Positions 54,998 through 63,999 are shown, counted from the first letter of the stretch. The stretch: 64,000 nt of DNA from Actinopolyspora xinjiangensis (GCF_900104475.1 NZ_FNJR01000008.1:124001-188000); one strand, 5' to 3'. Translations and numbers: made by a program. Notes: generated by a model not told the origin, from the sequence alone.

Positions 54998-55024
54998 CCC
55001 CGACCGCGGCACACGAGCGGTCCC

Positions 55025-55067
55025 GCACGAGATCCCACCGTCCCGACGGGGTGGTGGGATCTCGTGC
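55025..55067 (+). terminator. Second, stronger terminator after trxA
   Basis: GCACGAGATCCCACC (55025-55039) and GGTGGGATCTCGTGC (55053-55067) form a perfect 15-bp stem with a 13-nt loop, giving a tandem terminator with the preceding hairpin. Confidence 0.7.
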
Positions 55068-55261
55068 GTACGGGCGGGGAGCGGAGCCGACCAGGCTAGC
55101 GGAACGTGCCGGAACGGCGACACTGCGGCCCGTGGCGCCACGCCGACGGCGACAAGGCACAATGCTTCGTAGCGGACCGCATCCGAATAAACTGATACTT
55201 GGGGGTAATGACACGTCGTTAGCACCGGTCGAGGCCGGTGCCTGAATCGAGCGAGGAGTGC

Positions 55262-56413
55262 ATGCAGCTGCTCCACCGCGGTGACGTCGGCCCGGCCGTA
55301 TCCGAGATTCGCAACGTTCTCGCCACACTGGGTCTTTTACCACCACCGAACGGCCACGTGGGGCCTGCCACCTACGACGAGTCGGTGGAACACGCGGTAC
55401 GCACCTTTCAACAGCAGCGGGGACTGATAACCGACGGTGTCGTCGGTCCCGCCACGTACCGAGCGCTCACGGACGCCAAATGGCGACTGGGCGACCGCTC
55501 GCTCGCCTACTTCGTGTCCCGCCCCATCAGCGGCGACGATGTGTTCGCCCTGCAGGAGAGGCTGCTCGAACTGGGCTACGACGCCGGTCGGCCGGACGGG
55601 ATATTCGGCAGGCAGACCGAGCACGCGCTGCGGAACTTCCAGCGCGAGTACGCGTTGAACTCCGACGGCATCTGCGGACCGGCCACGCTGCGCTCCCTGC
55701 GACAACTGGCTCCGAAGGTGCGCGGCGGGCGCCCGGTCTACCTGCGGGAGCAGGAGAAGGTGCGCCGTGCGGGGCCGAGGCTGCGCGGCAAACGCATCGT
55801 GATCGACCCCGGCCACGGGGGAAACGACCGGGGCGCGGTGGTCAACGGCGTGGCCGAGGCCGATCTGGCCTGGGACTTCGCCCGCAGGCTGGAGGGCCGC
55901 ATGGTGGCCACCGGCATGGAGGCGCTGATCTCCCGGGGACCGAACTCCTGCCCGGCCGACGCCGACCGGGCGGCGTTCGCCAACGAGGCCGGTGCGGACC
56001 TGTTCCTGTCACTGCACGTGGACGCCAACCGTTCGCAGCAGGCGCAGGGGGTGGCCACCTTCCACTTCGGCACCGGCAACGGGACCACCTCGAACGTGGG
56101 GGAGGCGCTGGCGGGCTTCCTGCAACGCGAGGTCGTGGCCCGCACCGCCATGCTGGACTGCCGCACCCACCCGAAGAGCTGGGAGGTCCTGCGCTGGACG
56201 AAAATGCCCGCCGTGCGCATCGAGGCGGGCTACCTGAGCAATCCGCAGGACCGGGCCCGGCTGCTGGATCCCGGTTTCCGCGACGTGGTCGCGGAGGCGG
56301 TGCTGGTGGCGGTCAAACGACTCTACCTGCTGGGCAAGGACGACCAGCCGACCGGCACGTTCACCTTCGACGACCTGCTGCGCTACGAGCTCAGCCGAGC
56401 CGAGGGCGCCTGA
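55262..56413 (+). CDS. cwlM: CwlM-type peptidoglycan amidase homologue
   Basis: A 383-residue protein: two tandem peptidoglycan-binding domains (about residues 1-140, each ending DGxxGPAT or DGICGPAT) followed by an amidase_3 domain. The zinc ligands and catalytic residues of N-acetylmuramoyl-L-alanine amidases appear present (DPGHGG, NGVAEADL, LSLHVDANRS and RIEAGYLSN). There is no signal peptide. In mycobacteria the cytoplasmic homologue CwlM (Rv3915) is phosphorylated by PknB and activates MurA, so the same regulatory role is likely here. ATG 55262 follows GAGGAGTG; the frame is open eight codons further upstream. The position after trxA is conserved. Confidence 0.9.
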   Translation: MQLLHRGDVGPAVSEIRNVLATLGLLPPPNGHVGPATYDESVEHAVRTFQQQRGLITDGVVGPATYRALTDAKWRLGDRSLAYFVSRPISGDDVFALQERLLELGYDAGRPDGIFGRQTEHALRNFQREYALNSDGICGPATLRSLRQLAPKVRGGRPVYLREQEKVRRAGPRLRGKRIVIDPGHGGNDRGAVVNGVAEADLAWDFARRLEGRMVATGMEALISRGPNSCPADADRAAFANEAGADLFLSLHVDANRSQQAQGVATFHFGTGNGTTSNVGEALAGFLQREVVARTAMLDCRTHPKSWEVLRWTKMPAVRIEAGYLSNPQDRARLLDPGFRDVVAEAVLVAVKRLYLLGKDDQPTGTFTFDDLLRYELSRAEGA

Positions 56414-56548
56414 GCGGCGAACGAACGAGCGGCTCTCCGTGCTGCCGAAACACCACTGAGAAGCCACGGCCCCGGGCGTCAGAAGCGGTGTCCGGGACAA
56501 CGCCGGCCATCCGGCCGAACCGGGCGGTGAGAAGACCTCGGCCGGGTC

Positions 56549-57166
56549 TCACCCCCGCTGGAGAGTCGGAAAGGCCCAGAAGCCGGTGGACAGGCGCCGC
56601 AACGCCGCTTCCACCTCCTCTTTCCAGGAGATCGCGTCGTCGAGCTCCAGCCGGAGCCGGGGCCATTCGGGGTGCGGGCGAACCGTCTCGAAGCCGACAC
56701 CGCGCAGGAAGGCCGCGGGCAGCACGCAGGGTGCGGCGGCCCGCTCGGCGCCGAAGGCCTCGACCGCCCGCACACCGCGCCCGGCCAGGTCCCGGGCCGC
56801 CTCCCGGACCAGCAGGCGGCCCAGGCCGTTGCCCACATGGGACTTCTCGACCCGCAACGCGGTCAGCAGCACGGCGTCGCTGCCGACCGGCCCACTCGGG
56901 AAGGACCGAACGGCGGGTACGGACCCCGGCGGCGCGTAGAGCACGTATCCGGCGGGCTCATCGTCGACGTAGGCGACGTGCCCGCAACGCCCCCACTCCA
57001 GCAGCACGGCGGATATCCAGGCCTCCTTCTCGAGTTCGGTCTGGCCGAACTCCGCGGCCTGCCGCCCGGCCTCGGGCGTGAGCTCCCAGAAAACACAGCC
57101 ACGACAGGCCGAGGGAAGAACCGGCAGCTCGTCGAGCTCCAGGCCGATCACCCGCCGTGTCACACG
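56549..57166 (-). CDS. GNAT-family acetyltransferase (Rv3916c-like)
   Basis: A 205-residue protein with a GNAT fold: the acetyl-CoA-binding region LRVEKSHVGNGLGRLLV fits the R/QxxGxG/A motif. A conserved N-terminal patch, PSACRGCVFWELTPEA, is typical of this actinobacterial subfamily and includes a CxxC. The acceptor is unknown. GTG 57166 follows GGGAGG; the open frame extends 36 codons upstream through Arg/Ser-rich sequence that is unlikely to be coding. Its place between cwlM and the parAB region is conserved in Mycobacterium. Confidence 0.8.
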   Translation of the reverse strand, partial: RVTRRVIGLELDELPVLPSACRGCVFWELTPEAGRQAAEFGQTELEKEAWISAVLLEWGRCGHVAYVDDEPAGYVLYAPPGSVPAVRSFPSGPVGSDAVLLTALRVEKSHVGNGLGRLLVREAARDLAGRGVRAVEAFGAERAAAPCVLPAAFLRGVGFETVRPHPEWPRLRLELDDAISWKEEVEAALRRLSTGFWAFPTLQRG

Positions 57167-57439
57167 ACCTCCCACCACACCGTCGGCCCCGCCCCACCGC
57201 CGAAACCGGGCCGAACTCCGCATCGACCGCGCACCGATACGCGAAAAGCGGGGCGGGGTCACACCACTCGACACGAGTAGTGATTTCGCTCACTGTCGGC
57301 GACGATTGTACGAGGCGGACGTTACACAACCGAGAACCTCACACGATGTACCGGTTAGAATCGCCGGATCAAATCCGGTCCGAAGTCCCGGCGCGACCGG
57401 TGCCGATCACACGGCGCACCACCGACCCTGGAGCGCGCA

Positions 57440-58804
57440 ATGTCCGATCACTCGAACCAGCCGAACGAGAGCCCCGATCCGGAGAAGACCGGCACGCCGG
57501 TTCCGGCCACAGGGGCGGCGATGGGCAACCTCGACACTCACTCCGCACGGTATGCCGAGCGCACAGCGGGGATGACGGCTTCGGAGATCAGAGCGCTCTT
57601 CGCGGTGGCCAGCAGGCCGGAAGTGGTTTCGCTGGCGGGCGGAATGCCCAACCTGGCCGCGCTTCCGCTGGAGTCGTTGTCCGAGGAAGTGGCCCGGCTG
57701 GTCACCGAGCAGGGGCAGACGGCGCTGCAGTACGGTTCGGCGCACGGCGTGCCGGAGCTTCGCGAGCAGATCTGCGAGATCATGGCGCTGGAGGGCATCT
57801 CGGCCCACCCGGACGACGTGATGGTCACCGTGGGGTCGCAGATGGCCCTGGACCTGGTCACCAGGATCTTCACCGACCCCGGTGACGTGGTGCTGGCCGA
57901 GGGACCCTCCTACGTGGGGGCCATGGGCGCGTTCTCCACCTACCAGGCCGACGTGGTGCACGTGGCCATGGACGAGCACGGCCTGCACCCCGACGCGCTG
58001 CGCGGCGCGATCGAGGAGGTGCACGGGCAGGGCCGGACCATCAAGTTCCTCTACACGATCCCGAACTTCCACAACCCGGCCGGTGTCACGCTGTCCGAGG
58101 AGCGCCGCCCGGAGATCCTGGAGATCTGCGCTCGGCACGGCATCCTGGTACTGGAGGACAACCCCTACGGACTGCTCGGCTTCGAGGGCCGGACCTATTC
58201 CTCGCTGCGCTCGCTGGACCCCGACAACGTGGTGTACCTGGGGTCGTTCTCCAAGACCTTCGCCTCCGGGCTGCGGGTCGGCTGGGTGTTGGCACCGCAC
58301 GCCGTCCGCGAGAAGCTCGTGCTCGCGGCCGAGTCGGCGACGCTGTGCCCGCCGACGCTGAACCAGATGATCGTCTCGCGCTACCTGAGCACGCACGACT
58401 GGCTCGGGCAGATCAAGAGCTTCCGCGAACAGTACCGGGAACGCAGGGACGCGATGCTCAGCGCCCTGGAGCAACACATGCCCGCCGGGTGCGACTGGAC
58501 CCGGCCCGAGGGCGGCTTCTTCGTGTGGTTCACCGCCCCCGAAGGGGTGGACACCAAGGCGATGCTGCCGCGCGCGGTCACCCAACGGGTGGCCTACGCC
58601 TCCGGAACCGGTTTCTACCGGGACGGGCTGGGCACCAGGCAGATGCGGCTCTCCTTCTGCTACCCGACGCCGGAACGCATCCACGAGGGCGTGCGCAGGC
58701 TGGCCAACACGCTCAACGAGGAACTGGACCTGCTGCGCACCTTCGGGTCGAGGGGCGGCCGCGAGCTGTCCGGACCGCAGACCCCCTCGCCGGACACCGC
58801 CTGA
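57440..58804 (+). CDS. PLP-dependent aminotransferase, 2-aminoadipate/LysN-like class I
   Basis: A 454-residue fold-type I aminotransferase. The core has VSLAGGMPNLAALP, LQYGSAHGVPELREQI, LYTIPNFHNPAGVTL, the PLP-ring aspartate in VLEDNPYGLLGF, the Schiff-base lysine in LGSFSKTFASGLRVGW and the carboxylate-binding arginine near MRLSFCYPTPE. It resembles the stand-alone aminotransferases related to MocR C-terminal domains and LysN; the amino-acid substrate is not clear. No GntR domain is fused. TGGAG precedes ATG 57440 at 7 nt. A Rho-independent terminator with a T-run follows. Confidence 0.88.
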   Translation: MSDHSNQPNESPDPEKTGTPVPATGAAMGNLDTHSARYAERTAGMTASEIRALFAVASRPEVVSLAGGMPNLAALPLESLSEEVARLVTEQGQTALQYGSAHGVPELREQICEIMALEGISAHPDDVMVTVGSQMALDLVTRIFTDPGDVVLAEGPSYVGAMGAFSTYQADVVHVAMDEHGLHPDALRGAIEEVHGQGRTIKFLYTIPNFHNPAGVTLSEERRPEILEICARHGILVLEDNPYGLLGFEGRTYSSLRSLDPDNVVYLGSFSKTFASGLRVGWVLAPHAVREKLVLAAESATLCPPTLNQMIVSRYLSTHDWLGQIKSFREQYRERRDAMLSALEQHMPAGCDWTRPEGGFFVWFTAPEGVDTKAMLPRAVTQRVAYASGTGFYRDGLGTRQMRLSFCYPTPERIHEGVRRLANTLNEELDLLRTFGSRGGRELSGPQTPSPDTA

Positions 58805-58891
58805 GCGGCCGCGCGGGCCGGGGCCCGCTTCGGCGGGTGGAAGAGAACTCGCCGGGACCGTCCGGGCCGGCGCTCCGCCCTGCCTTCGGAG

Positions 58892-58919
58892 CGTGCGGGG
58901 CCGCACGGGTAGGTTTTTT
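58892..58919 (+). terminator. Rho-independent terminator of the aminotransferase gene
   Basis: CGTGCGG (58892-58898) and CCGCACG (58901-58907) form a short stem followed by a six-T run at 58914-58919, a rare classic terminator in this GC-rich window. Confidence 0.65.
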
Positions 58920-58933
58920 CGTACTGGTTCGGT

Positions 58934-58967
58934 AAGTCCGTCACACGCTGCTCGGTGTGACGGACTT
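58934..58967. promoter_or_regulatory. Perfect inverted repeat upstream of the ddl-like gene
   Basis: AAGTCCGTCACAC (58934-58946) and GTGTGACGGACTT (58955-58967) form a 13-bp perfect stem with an 8-nt spacer, ending only 18 bp before the TTG start of the ligase gene. It may be a second terminator, a 5'-UTR hairpin or an operator. Confidence 0.5.
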
Positions 58968-58985
58968 CGTCATGCAGGAGTCCAC

Positions 58986-59936
58986 TTGAGCGATCGCTGG
59001 GTTGCCGTACTTTCCGGAGGACTGTCGCACGAGCGCGACGTCTCGCTGCGCTCCGGCCGCAGACTTTCCGCGGCGCTGCGCTCCGCCGGGCTCACCGTGA
59101 CCGAGCTGGACGCCGACCACGAACTGCTCCACCGGCTGAACGTCGAGCGTCCGGAGGCCGTGCTGGTCGCGTTACACGGCGGTGAGGGGGAGAACGGAGC
59201 GATTCAGTCCATTTTGGAATTGCTCGACATCCCCTACGTGGGCACCGACCCGAGGGCCTGCCGCCGAGCGTGGGACAAGCCGACAGCCAAGGCCGAGCTC
59301 GCCCGGGCCGGGTTGACGACTCCGGAATGGATGGTGCTGCCGCAGTCCACCTTCCGCGAGCTCGGTGCCCACCCGGTGCTGGACTCTCTGGTGGACAAGC
59401 TCGGCCTCCCGCTGATGCTCAAGCCGGTCCAGGGCGGTTCCGCTCTGGGGGCGCGCGTGGTCCGGGACCCCTCGGAACTGCCCTCCGCGATGATGGGGGC
59501 GTTCTCCTATGGGGACACCGTCCAGGTCGAGAAGCTGGTGGAGGGGACCGAGATAGCGATCGGCGTGTTGGAGGATTCCGACGGCCCGCACGCGCTGCCG
59601 GCGGTACGGATCGAGCCCTCGCGGGGGATCTTCGACTACACGGCGCGTTACACGGCGGGGCTGACGAGCTACCAGGCCCCCGCCGAACTCCCCGAGGACG
59701 TGGCCCGGCGGGCCTCGGAGCTGGCGATCTCCGCGCACCGGCTGCTGGGATTGCGGGACATCTCCCGCACGGACGCGATCGTGGACGCCTCCGGCGAGGT
59801 TCACTTCCTGGAGGTGAACGTCTCACCGGGACTGACCGCGACGTCGCTGTTGCCGATGGCGATCGAAGCGGACGGGCGGGGACTCGGAGAGGTCTTCGAC
59901 GGGCTGGTCGAACGTGCGATCGAACGGCGAAGCTAA
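58986..59936 (+). CDS. ddl: D-alanine--D-alanine ligase family protein
   Basis: A 316-residue ATP-grasp enzyme like D-Ala-D-Ala ligase, which makes the dipeptide end of the peptidoglycan stem. N-terminal VLSGGLSHERDVSLRSG, the ATP-grasp core LMLKPVQGGSALGARVV, the omega loop FDYTARYTAGLTSYQ and the Mg/ATP site EVNVSPGLTATSLLP are present. Several family residues differ: the usual HG-x-x-GEDG is HGGEGENG, and GSSVG is GSALG. It may therefore be a paralogue with altered substrate preference rather than the main Ddl. TTG 58986 follows AGGAG at 5 nt and starts at the canonical N terminus; no in-frame ATG is suitable. Confidence 0.82.
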   Translation: MSDRWVAVLSGGLSHERDVSLRSGRRLSAALRSAGLTVTELDADHELLHRLNVERPEAVLVALHGGEGENGAIQSILELLDIPYVGTDPRACRRAWDKPTAKAELARAGLTTPEWMVLPQSTFRELGAHPVLDSLVDKLGLPLMLKPVQGGSALGARVVRDPSELPSAMMGAFSYGDTVQVEKLVEGTEIAIGVLEDSDGPHALPAVRIEPSRGIFDYTARYTAGLTSYQAPAELPEDVARRASELAISAHRLLGLRDISRTDAIVDASGEVHFLEVNVSPGLTATSLLPMAIEADGRGLGEVFDGLVERAIERRS

Positions 59937-59948
59937 TGGTATCGACTT

Positions 59949-59974
59949 CGCCGCGTTTCACGTGAAACGCGGCG
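59949..59974. promoter_or_regulatory. parS: parS site 1 (extended palindrome)
   Basis: The parS core GTTTCACGTGAAAC (59955-59968) sits inside a 26-bp perfect palindrome with CGCCGC/GCGGCG flanks, just after the ddl-like gene. The 435-bp gap 59937-60371 contains this site and the parB terminator; I see no gene in it. Confidence 0.92.
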
Positions 59975-60085
59975 CGAGGCTCGAGCTGGCACTCCTCCGG
60001 AAAACACCATCCGGAACAGAACGTCACCGTGACGGAATAATACCGCACCCAACGGCCTTTGATTCAACTCACCGCTGGAGCGTGC

Positions 60086-60109
60086 CGGGGCAGTGGTCGC
60101 ACTGCCCCG
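60086..60109 (-). terminator. Possible terminator of the parAB operon
   Basis: CGGGGCAGT (60086-60094) and ACTGCCCCG (60101-60109) form a perfect 9-bp stem with a 6-nt loop. It is some 260 bp beyond the parB stop codon, between convergent genes. Confidence 0.5.
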
Positions 60110-60371
60110 CTGTGCGACGCCTTCGACCAGCGAGCCGAAACCGCCACGGCGAATCACAGTCGTCACCATGCGCCTCGGGCAGCGTCGATTTCTCACGAAA
60201 TCGCCGCTCCGGCATCCTCGCAGTCGGCGCCGTCGCGGGTTCTCTCGTGCGGCTCCCGCGAGGACGCCGGAGACGTTGTGTAGGTCGCTACCCGATGTCG
60301 CCGGACCCGCAGCGAGAGCCGTGCGAGAGGTTCCGCCACCCACACCGCCAAGCAAACCGAGCCGCCGACAA

Positions 60372-61370
60372 TCAATCCCCCAACAGAAGTTCGGTGAGTC
60401 GTCGTAGATCGTCCGAGGAGCCGAACTCCACGACTATGCGTCCCTTCCGCTGGCCGGACTCGATCTTGACCTTGGTGTCCAGCCAGTCCGAGAGACGCTC
60501 CTGAAGTTCCTCCGCACCGGGGAGCTCCATCTTGGAACGCTGCTTGGGTTTGGGCTTTTCCGGTGCTTCCCGCTTCTTGAGCGTTACCTGCTCCTCAGCC
60601 GCTCGCACGGAGAGCCCTTCGGCGACGATACGGGTGGCGACCTCCTCCTGCGCCTGCGCGTCGTCCAGGCTGAGCAGTGCCCGCGCGTGCCCGGCAGCGA
60701 GCACTCCCGCCGCCACCCGACGTTGCACGGGCAACGGCAACCGGAGCAGACGAATCGTGTTGGTGATGACCGGCCTGCTGCGCCCGATCCGATCGGCGAG
60801 CTCGTCGTGGGTGACTTCGAACTCCTCCAACAACTGCTGGTAGGCCGAAGCCTCTTCCAACGGGTTGAGCTGCACCCGGTGGATATTCTCCAGCAGTGCG
60901 TCCCGCAGCAGCGCGTCGTCCTTGGTCTGCCGGACGATGGCGGGCAGCGTGGCGAGGCCGGCCTGTTGCGCCGCTCGCCAGCGCCGCTCACCCATGATGA
61001 GCTCGTAGTGCCGACCGTCCTCGAGCTGACGCACCACGATGGGCTGCATCAAGCCGAACTCCTTGATGGAGTGTTCCAACTCGGCGAGCGCGTCCTCATC
61101 GAACACCTGGCGCGGCTGCCGCGGGTTGGGCGTTATCGCCGAGATGTCGACCTCGCGGTAGACGGCACCGGCGACTCCCTCGCTCGTTTCACGTGAAACC
61201 GCCGGCTCCGTAGCGGCGACGGCGACCGGGGGAGCGGTGTCCGTGTCCGTCCCTTCAGAAATCGTCACCGTGTCGGAATCACTCATACTCCGCGCCGCCG
61301 GCTCGTCCTCCGGGGCACTGGGGATGAGTGCGGCCAGACCCCGGCCCAAACCACCACGACGCTCGGTCAT
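60372..61370 (-). CDS. parB: Chromosome-partitioning protein ParB
   Basis: A 332-residue ParB, the CTP-dependent clamp that loads at parS and spreads on origin DNA. The N terminus [12 protein letters not shown] interacts with ParA. The CTPase domain has PNPRQPR and [13 protein letters not shown], the helix-turn-helix [23 protein letters not shown] binds parS, and the C-terminal dimer domain ends [16 protein letters not shown]. Start ATG 61370 overlaps the parA stop (ATGA), so the two are translationally coupled. A perfect parS lies within its coding sequence, producing the peptide VSRET in the disordered linker after the N-terminal motif. Confidence 0.96.
   Translation of the reverse strand: MTERRGGLGRGLAALIPSAPEDEPAARSMSDSDTVTISEGTDTDTAPPVAVAATEPAVSRETSEGVAGAVYREVDISAITPNPRQPRQVFDEDALAELEHSIKEFGLMQPIVVRQLEDGRHYELIMGERRWRAAQQAGLATLPAIVRQTKDDALLRDALLENIHRVQLNPLEEASAYQQLLEEFEVTHDELADRIGRSRPVITNTIRLLRLPLPVQRRVAAGVLAAGHARALLSLDDAQAQEEVATRIVAEGLSVRAAEEQVTLKKREAPEKPKPKQRSKMELPGAEELQERLSDWLDTKVKIESGQRKGRIVVEFGSSDDLRRLTELLLGD
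61186..61199. promoter_or_regulatory. parS: parS site 2, inside parB
   Basis: GTTTCACGTGAAAC, exact core palindrome, encoding VSRET in the linker of ParB. Confidence 0.92.
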
Positions 61371-62368
61371 GACGTCTTCCTCTCCGCACCGCGCTCGGCG
61401 ATCTCACGAGCAGCGTCCAGGTAACTCATGGAACCCCGCGAGCCGGGGTCGTAACTCAGCACGGTCTGCCCGAAGCCGGGAGCCTCGGAAATCTTGACGC
61501 TTCTGGGGATGACGGTGCGCAACGCCCGCTCACCGAAGTAGCCGCGCACTTCCTGGGCGACCTGTTCGGCGAGCTTGGTTCGGCCGTCGTACATGGTCAA
61601 CAGCACGGTGGAGACGTTGAGCCCGGGGTTGAGGTAGGACTGCACCAGTTCGATGTTGTTGATCAGTTGGCTCAGGCCTTCCAGCGCGTAGTACTCGCAC
61701 TGGATCGGGATCACCACCTCGTGCGCCCCGACGAGCGCGTTCACCGTGAGCAACCCGAGCGAGGGAGGGCAGTCGATGAACACGTAGTCGTAGTCCAGCT
61801 CGTCGAGCACGGCCGGGCGCAGCGCCTCACGCAGCCGCGCCTCGCGGGCGACCATGCTGACGAGCTCGACCTCGGCGCCCGCCAGGTCGACCGTGGCGGG
61901 CACGCAGCTCAGGTTCTCCGACTGCGTACTGGTGGCCGCGGCCTCCGCGACCCCGATCTCACCGAGCAGGAGCTGGTAGACCGAAGGCACACCCGACTGG
62001 TGATCGACCCCGAGCGCGGTACTGGCGTTGCCCTGCGGGTCGAGATCGATGACCAGCACCCGCAGTCCCTGTACCGCCAGCGCGGTGGCGAGGTTCACCG
62101 TGCTGGTCGTCTTGCCCACGCCGCCCTTCTGGTTGGCGACGGTCATGATCCTGCGTTGGTCGGGGCGGGGCAGCCGAGCCACCCCCGCCGGTGAGGTCGT
62201 GGTGGACCGCTTGGCCTCCTCCGGCAGGGGAGTCCAGCCGATCCGTTCGGAACCGGCTTCCTCGGCCTGTGCGCCGTCTCCCGCCACAGCAGGGAAGCGC
62301 ATCCCACCCACGGAACGACTCCTGGTTTCACGTGAAACATCATCGGTCTGGTTCGATTCCGGGCTCAC
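61367..62368 (-). CDS. parA: Chromosome-partitioning ATPase ParA
   Basis: A 333-residue Walker-type ATPase that segregates origins with ParB. The deviant Walker A is [15 protein letters not shown]; Walker A' is [12 protein letters not shown] and Walker [10 protein letters not shown]. An N-terminal extension of about 80 residues, rich in polar residues, precedes the ATPase and carries VSRET, encoded by an embedded parS. GTG 62368 gives best spacing to AAAGGA; GTG 62374, overlapping the rsmG stop as GTGA, is an alternative. Gene order rsmG-parA-parB is the standard origin-proximal arrangement. Confidence 0.95.
   Translation of the reverse strand: MSPESNQTDDVSRETRSRSVGGMRFPAVAGDGAQAEEAGSERIGWTPLPEEAKRSTTTSPAGVARLPRPDQRRIMTVANQKGGVGKTTSTVNLATALAVQGLRVLVIDLDPQGNASTALGVDHQSGVPSVYQLLLGEIGVAEAAATSTQSENLSCVPATVDLAGAEVELVSMVAREARLREALRPAVLDELDYDYVFIDCPPSLGLLTVNALVGAHEVVIPIQCEYYALEGLSQLINNIELVQSYLNPGLNVSTVLLTMYDGRTKLAEQVAQEVRGYFGERALRTVIPRSVKISEAPGFGQTVLSYDPGSRGSMSYLDAAREIAERGAERKTS
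62325..62338. promoter_or_regulatory. parS: parS site 3, inside parA
   Basis: GTTTCACGTGAAAC, exact core palindrome, encoding VSRET near the ParA N terminus. Confidence 0.92.
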
Positions 62369-62370
62369 CG

Positions 62371-63150
62371 TCACCGTTCCTTTCTGCTCCGCCGGTTGTC
62401 CGGCCGACGTGTCCGCCCCCCGCGAGCTCGCTTCCCGGAGCCGACGGAACGCGAGGTGGACGCCGAACGCCGCACCACGACGACGTTGGCCGGAGTCTCC
62501 AGCACATCCGCTCCACAATCACGTACCTCGGCCGAGTCACCACCACGACGAACGATCGCGGCACGATCGCGCTCCAGCTCCTCGACCGCACTGGCTCCTT
62601 TCTGCGCGAGCAGCCATCCACCGGGACGTAGCAGCGGTAGACACCATTCGGCGAGCCGCTCCAACGAACTCACCGCCCGAGCCACGACGAAATCCTGATC
62701 GTGCAGCCGGGTGCGGACGGCCTTGTCCTCCGCTCGTCCCCGCACCACCGTCACGGACAGTTCCAGATCATCCGTCAGTTCCTCCAGCCACGCGACCCGA
62801 CGCGCCATCGGTTCCAGCAGTGTGACGGCCAGATCCGGACGAGCGATCGCGAGCGGTATACCGGGCAGCCCCGCTCCGGAGCCGACATCCACCACCGTGG
62901 CCTCTCGTGGCAGCAACTCGTGCAGCACGGCCGAGTTGTAAATGTGGCGCTCCCAGAGCCGGTCTCCCTCCCGAGGACCGATCAAGCCACGTCGCACGCC
63001 ATCCGTCAAGAGGCGTTCCGCGAACTCCCTCACCAGTGACGCCCGATCACCGAAAATCATCCGCTCCGGTGACATCCACTCCGCCCCTTGTGCGGCTTCA
63101 CCCGTATCGTCGTCGGCCGGGAAGGGCCCGACCGGTCTCTCATCATCCAA
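62371..63150 (-). CDS. rsmG: 16S rRNA (guanine-N7)-methyltransferase RsmG
   Basis: A 259-residue SAM-dependent methyltransferase that modifies G527 of 16S rRNA; loss gives low-level streptomycin resistance in other bacteria. The family core includes REGDRLWERHIYNSAVL, SAM motif I VVDVGSGAGLPGIPLAIARPD, RGRAEDKAV and VVARAVSSLERLAEWCLPLLRPGG. The C-terminal 35 residues are very basic (GKRARGGRTRRPDNRRSRKER in outline) and may aid rRNA binding. The start is uncertain: TTG 63150 follows AGAGG at 7 nt, while ATG 63075 gives a length closer to mycobacterial homologues. The stop overlaps or abuts parA. Confidence 0.92.
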   Translation of the reverse strand: MDDERPVGPFPADDDTGEAAQGAEWMSPERMIFGDRASLVREFAERLLTDGVRRGLIGPREGDRLWERHIYNSAVLHELLPREATVVDVGSGAGLPGIPLAIARPDLAVTLLEPMARRVAWLEELTDDLELSVTVVRGRAEDKAVRTRLHDQDFVVARAVSSLERLAEWCLPLLRPGGWLLAQKGASAVEELERDRAAIVRRGGDSAEVRDCGADVLETPANVVVVRRSASTSRSVGSGKRARGGRTRRPDNRRSRKER

Positions 63151-63199
63151 CAGTCCGCCTCTTCGACACCCCGGTTGCGATCCCGTTCATCATAGTGTC

Positions 63200-63213
63200 G
63201 TTTCACGTGAAAC
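63200..63213. promoter_or_regulatory. parS: parS site 4
   Basis: GTTTCACGTGAAAC, exact core palindrome, in the 372-bp rsmG-jag intergenic region (63151-63522), which has no gene but also holds another parS, an AT-rich inverted repeat and the jag terminator. Confidence 0.92.
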
Positions 63214-63250
63214 ACGGCTCGAAGGCGAACACGAACCCAACCGGCCACCA

Positions 63251-63267
63251 AAAATGAATAATATTCA
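63251..63267. promoter_or_regulatory. AT-rich inverted repeat between parS sites
   Basis: AATGAAT-AAT-ATTCATT, perfect 7-bp arms, is the most AT-rich spot in this GC-rich area. It may be part of the rsmG promoter or an operator; no binding protein is assigned. Confidence 0.4.
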
Positions 63268-63352
63268 TTTACTGTCTCGGCAGTCGCCGCGTGGCACCCC
63301 TCACCCATCGAACCGGAGTGAACAGCGCACCGTGGCTCCCGCCCACAGGGCG

Positions 63353-63366
63353 GTTTCACGTGAAAC
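63353..63366. promoter_or_regulatory. parS: parS site 5
   Basis: GTTTCACGTGAAAC, exact core palindrome, 153 bp from site 4 in the same intergenic region. Confidence 0.92.
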
Positions 63367-63447
63367 ACCCCGCCGGTTCCAGCGCGCGATCCACCCCGGC
63401 GGCGCACCTCTCGACCGAAGCACGACCGAACCTCCCCGGACACAACA

Positions 63448-63478
63448 CTGCCCCTGTGACGCGAGATCACAGGGGCAG
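63448..63478 (-). terminator. Terminator of the jag operon
   Basis: CTGCCCCTGTGA (63448-63459) and TCACAGGGGCAG (63467-63478) form a perfect 12-bp stem with a 7-nt loop, 45 bp beyond the jag stop codon. Confidence 0.75.
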
Positions 63479-63522
63479 CATCGCAACGACCGAGCGGAGC
63501 GGAAGAGCTACACGCCGAACAC

Positions 63523-63999
63523 TCACCCGACCCGGTAAACGATCACACGCCTGCTCGGCGGTTCCCCCTCGCCTTCACTGGTGACTCCCGAGACGGTCGC
63601 GACCGCGTCGTGGACCACCTTGCGCTCGAAGGGACTCATCGGGCGCAGCCGCTGGGTCTTGCCGGTACTGGCGACCTTCTCCGCCGTCCGGCGCCCGAGG
63701 TCGCTGAGCTCGTTGCGCCGGTTCGCGCGCCAGCCCGCGATGTCCAGCATCAGCCTGCTGCGCACCCCGGTCTCCTGCTGCACGGCCAGCCGGGTGAGCT
63801 CCTGCACCGCTTCGAGGACCTCGCCCTGCGAACCGACGAGCTTCTCGAGATCCTTGCCACCGTCCACGCTCACCACGGCCCGGCCCGACTCCACATCCAG
63901 ATCGATGTCACCGTCGTAGTCGAGCAGGTCCAACAGCCGTTCCAGGTAGTCACCGGCGATATCGCCTTCACGCACCAGATCGGCTTCGCTCCTGGCCAT
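63523..63999 (-). CDS. jag: Jag/KhpB-family RNA-binding protein (start may lie outside the window)
   Basis: At least 158 residues with a KH domain (DIDLDVESGRAVVSVDG, then GSQGEVLEAVQELTRLAV) and a C-terminal R3H domain (LRPMSPFERKVVHDAV), as in Jag/KhpB/EloR proteins that bind RNA and affect cell elongation. The last usable ATG, 63999, touches the window edge. Mycobacterial homologues carry an acidic N-terminal extension before the segment matching LVREGDIAGDYLERLLD, so the true start is probably beyond 64000. The upstream neighbour is expected to be yidC, then rnpA and rpmH, leading to dnaA. Confidence 0.88.
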   Translation of the reverse strand: MARSEADLVREGDIAGDYLERLLDLLDYDGDIDLDVESGRAVVSVDGGKDLEKLVGSQGEVLEAVQELTRLAVQQETGVRSRLMLDIAGWRANRRNELSDLGRRTAEKVASTGKTQRLRPMSPFERKVVHDAVATVSGVTSEGEGEPPSRRVIVYRVG

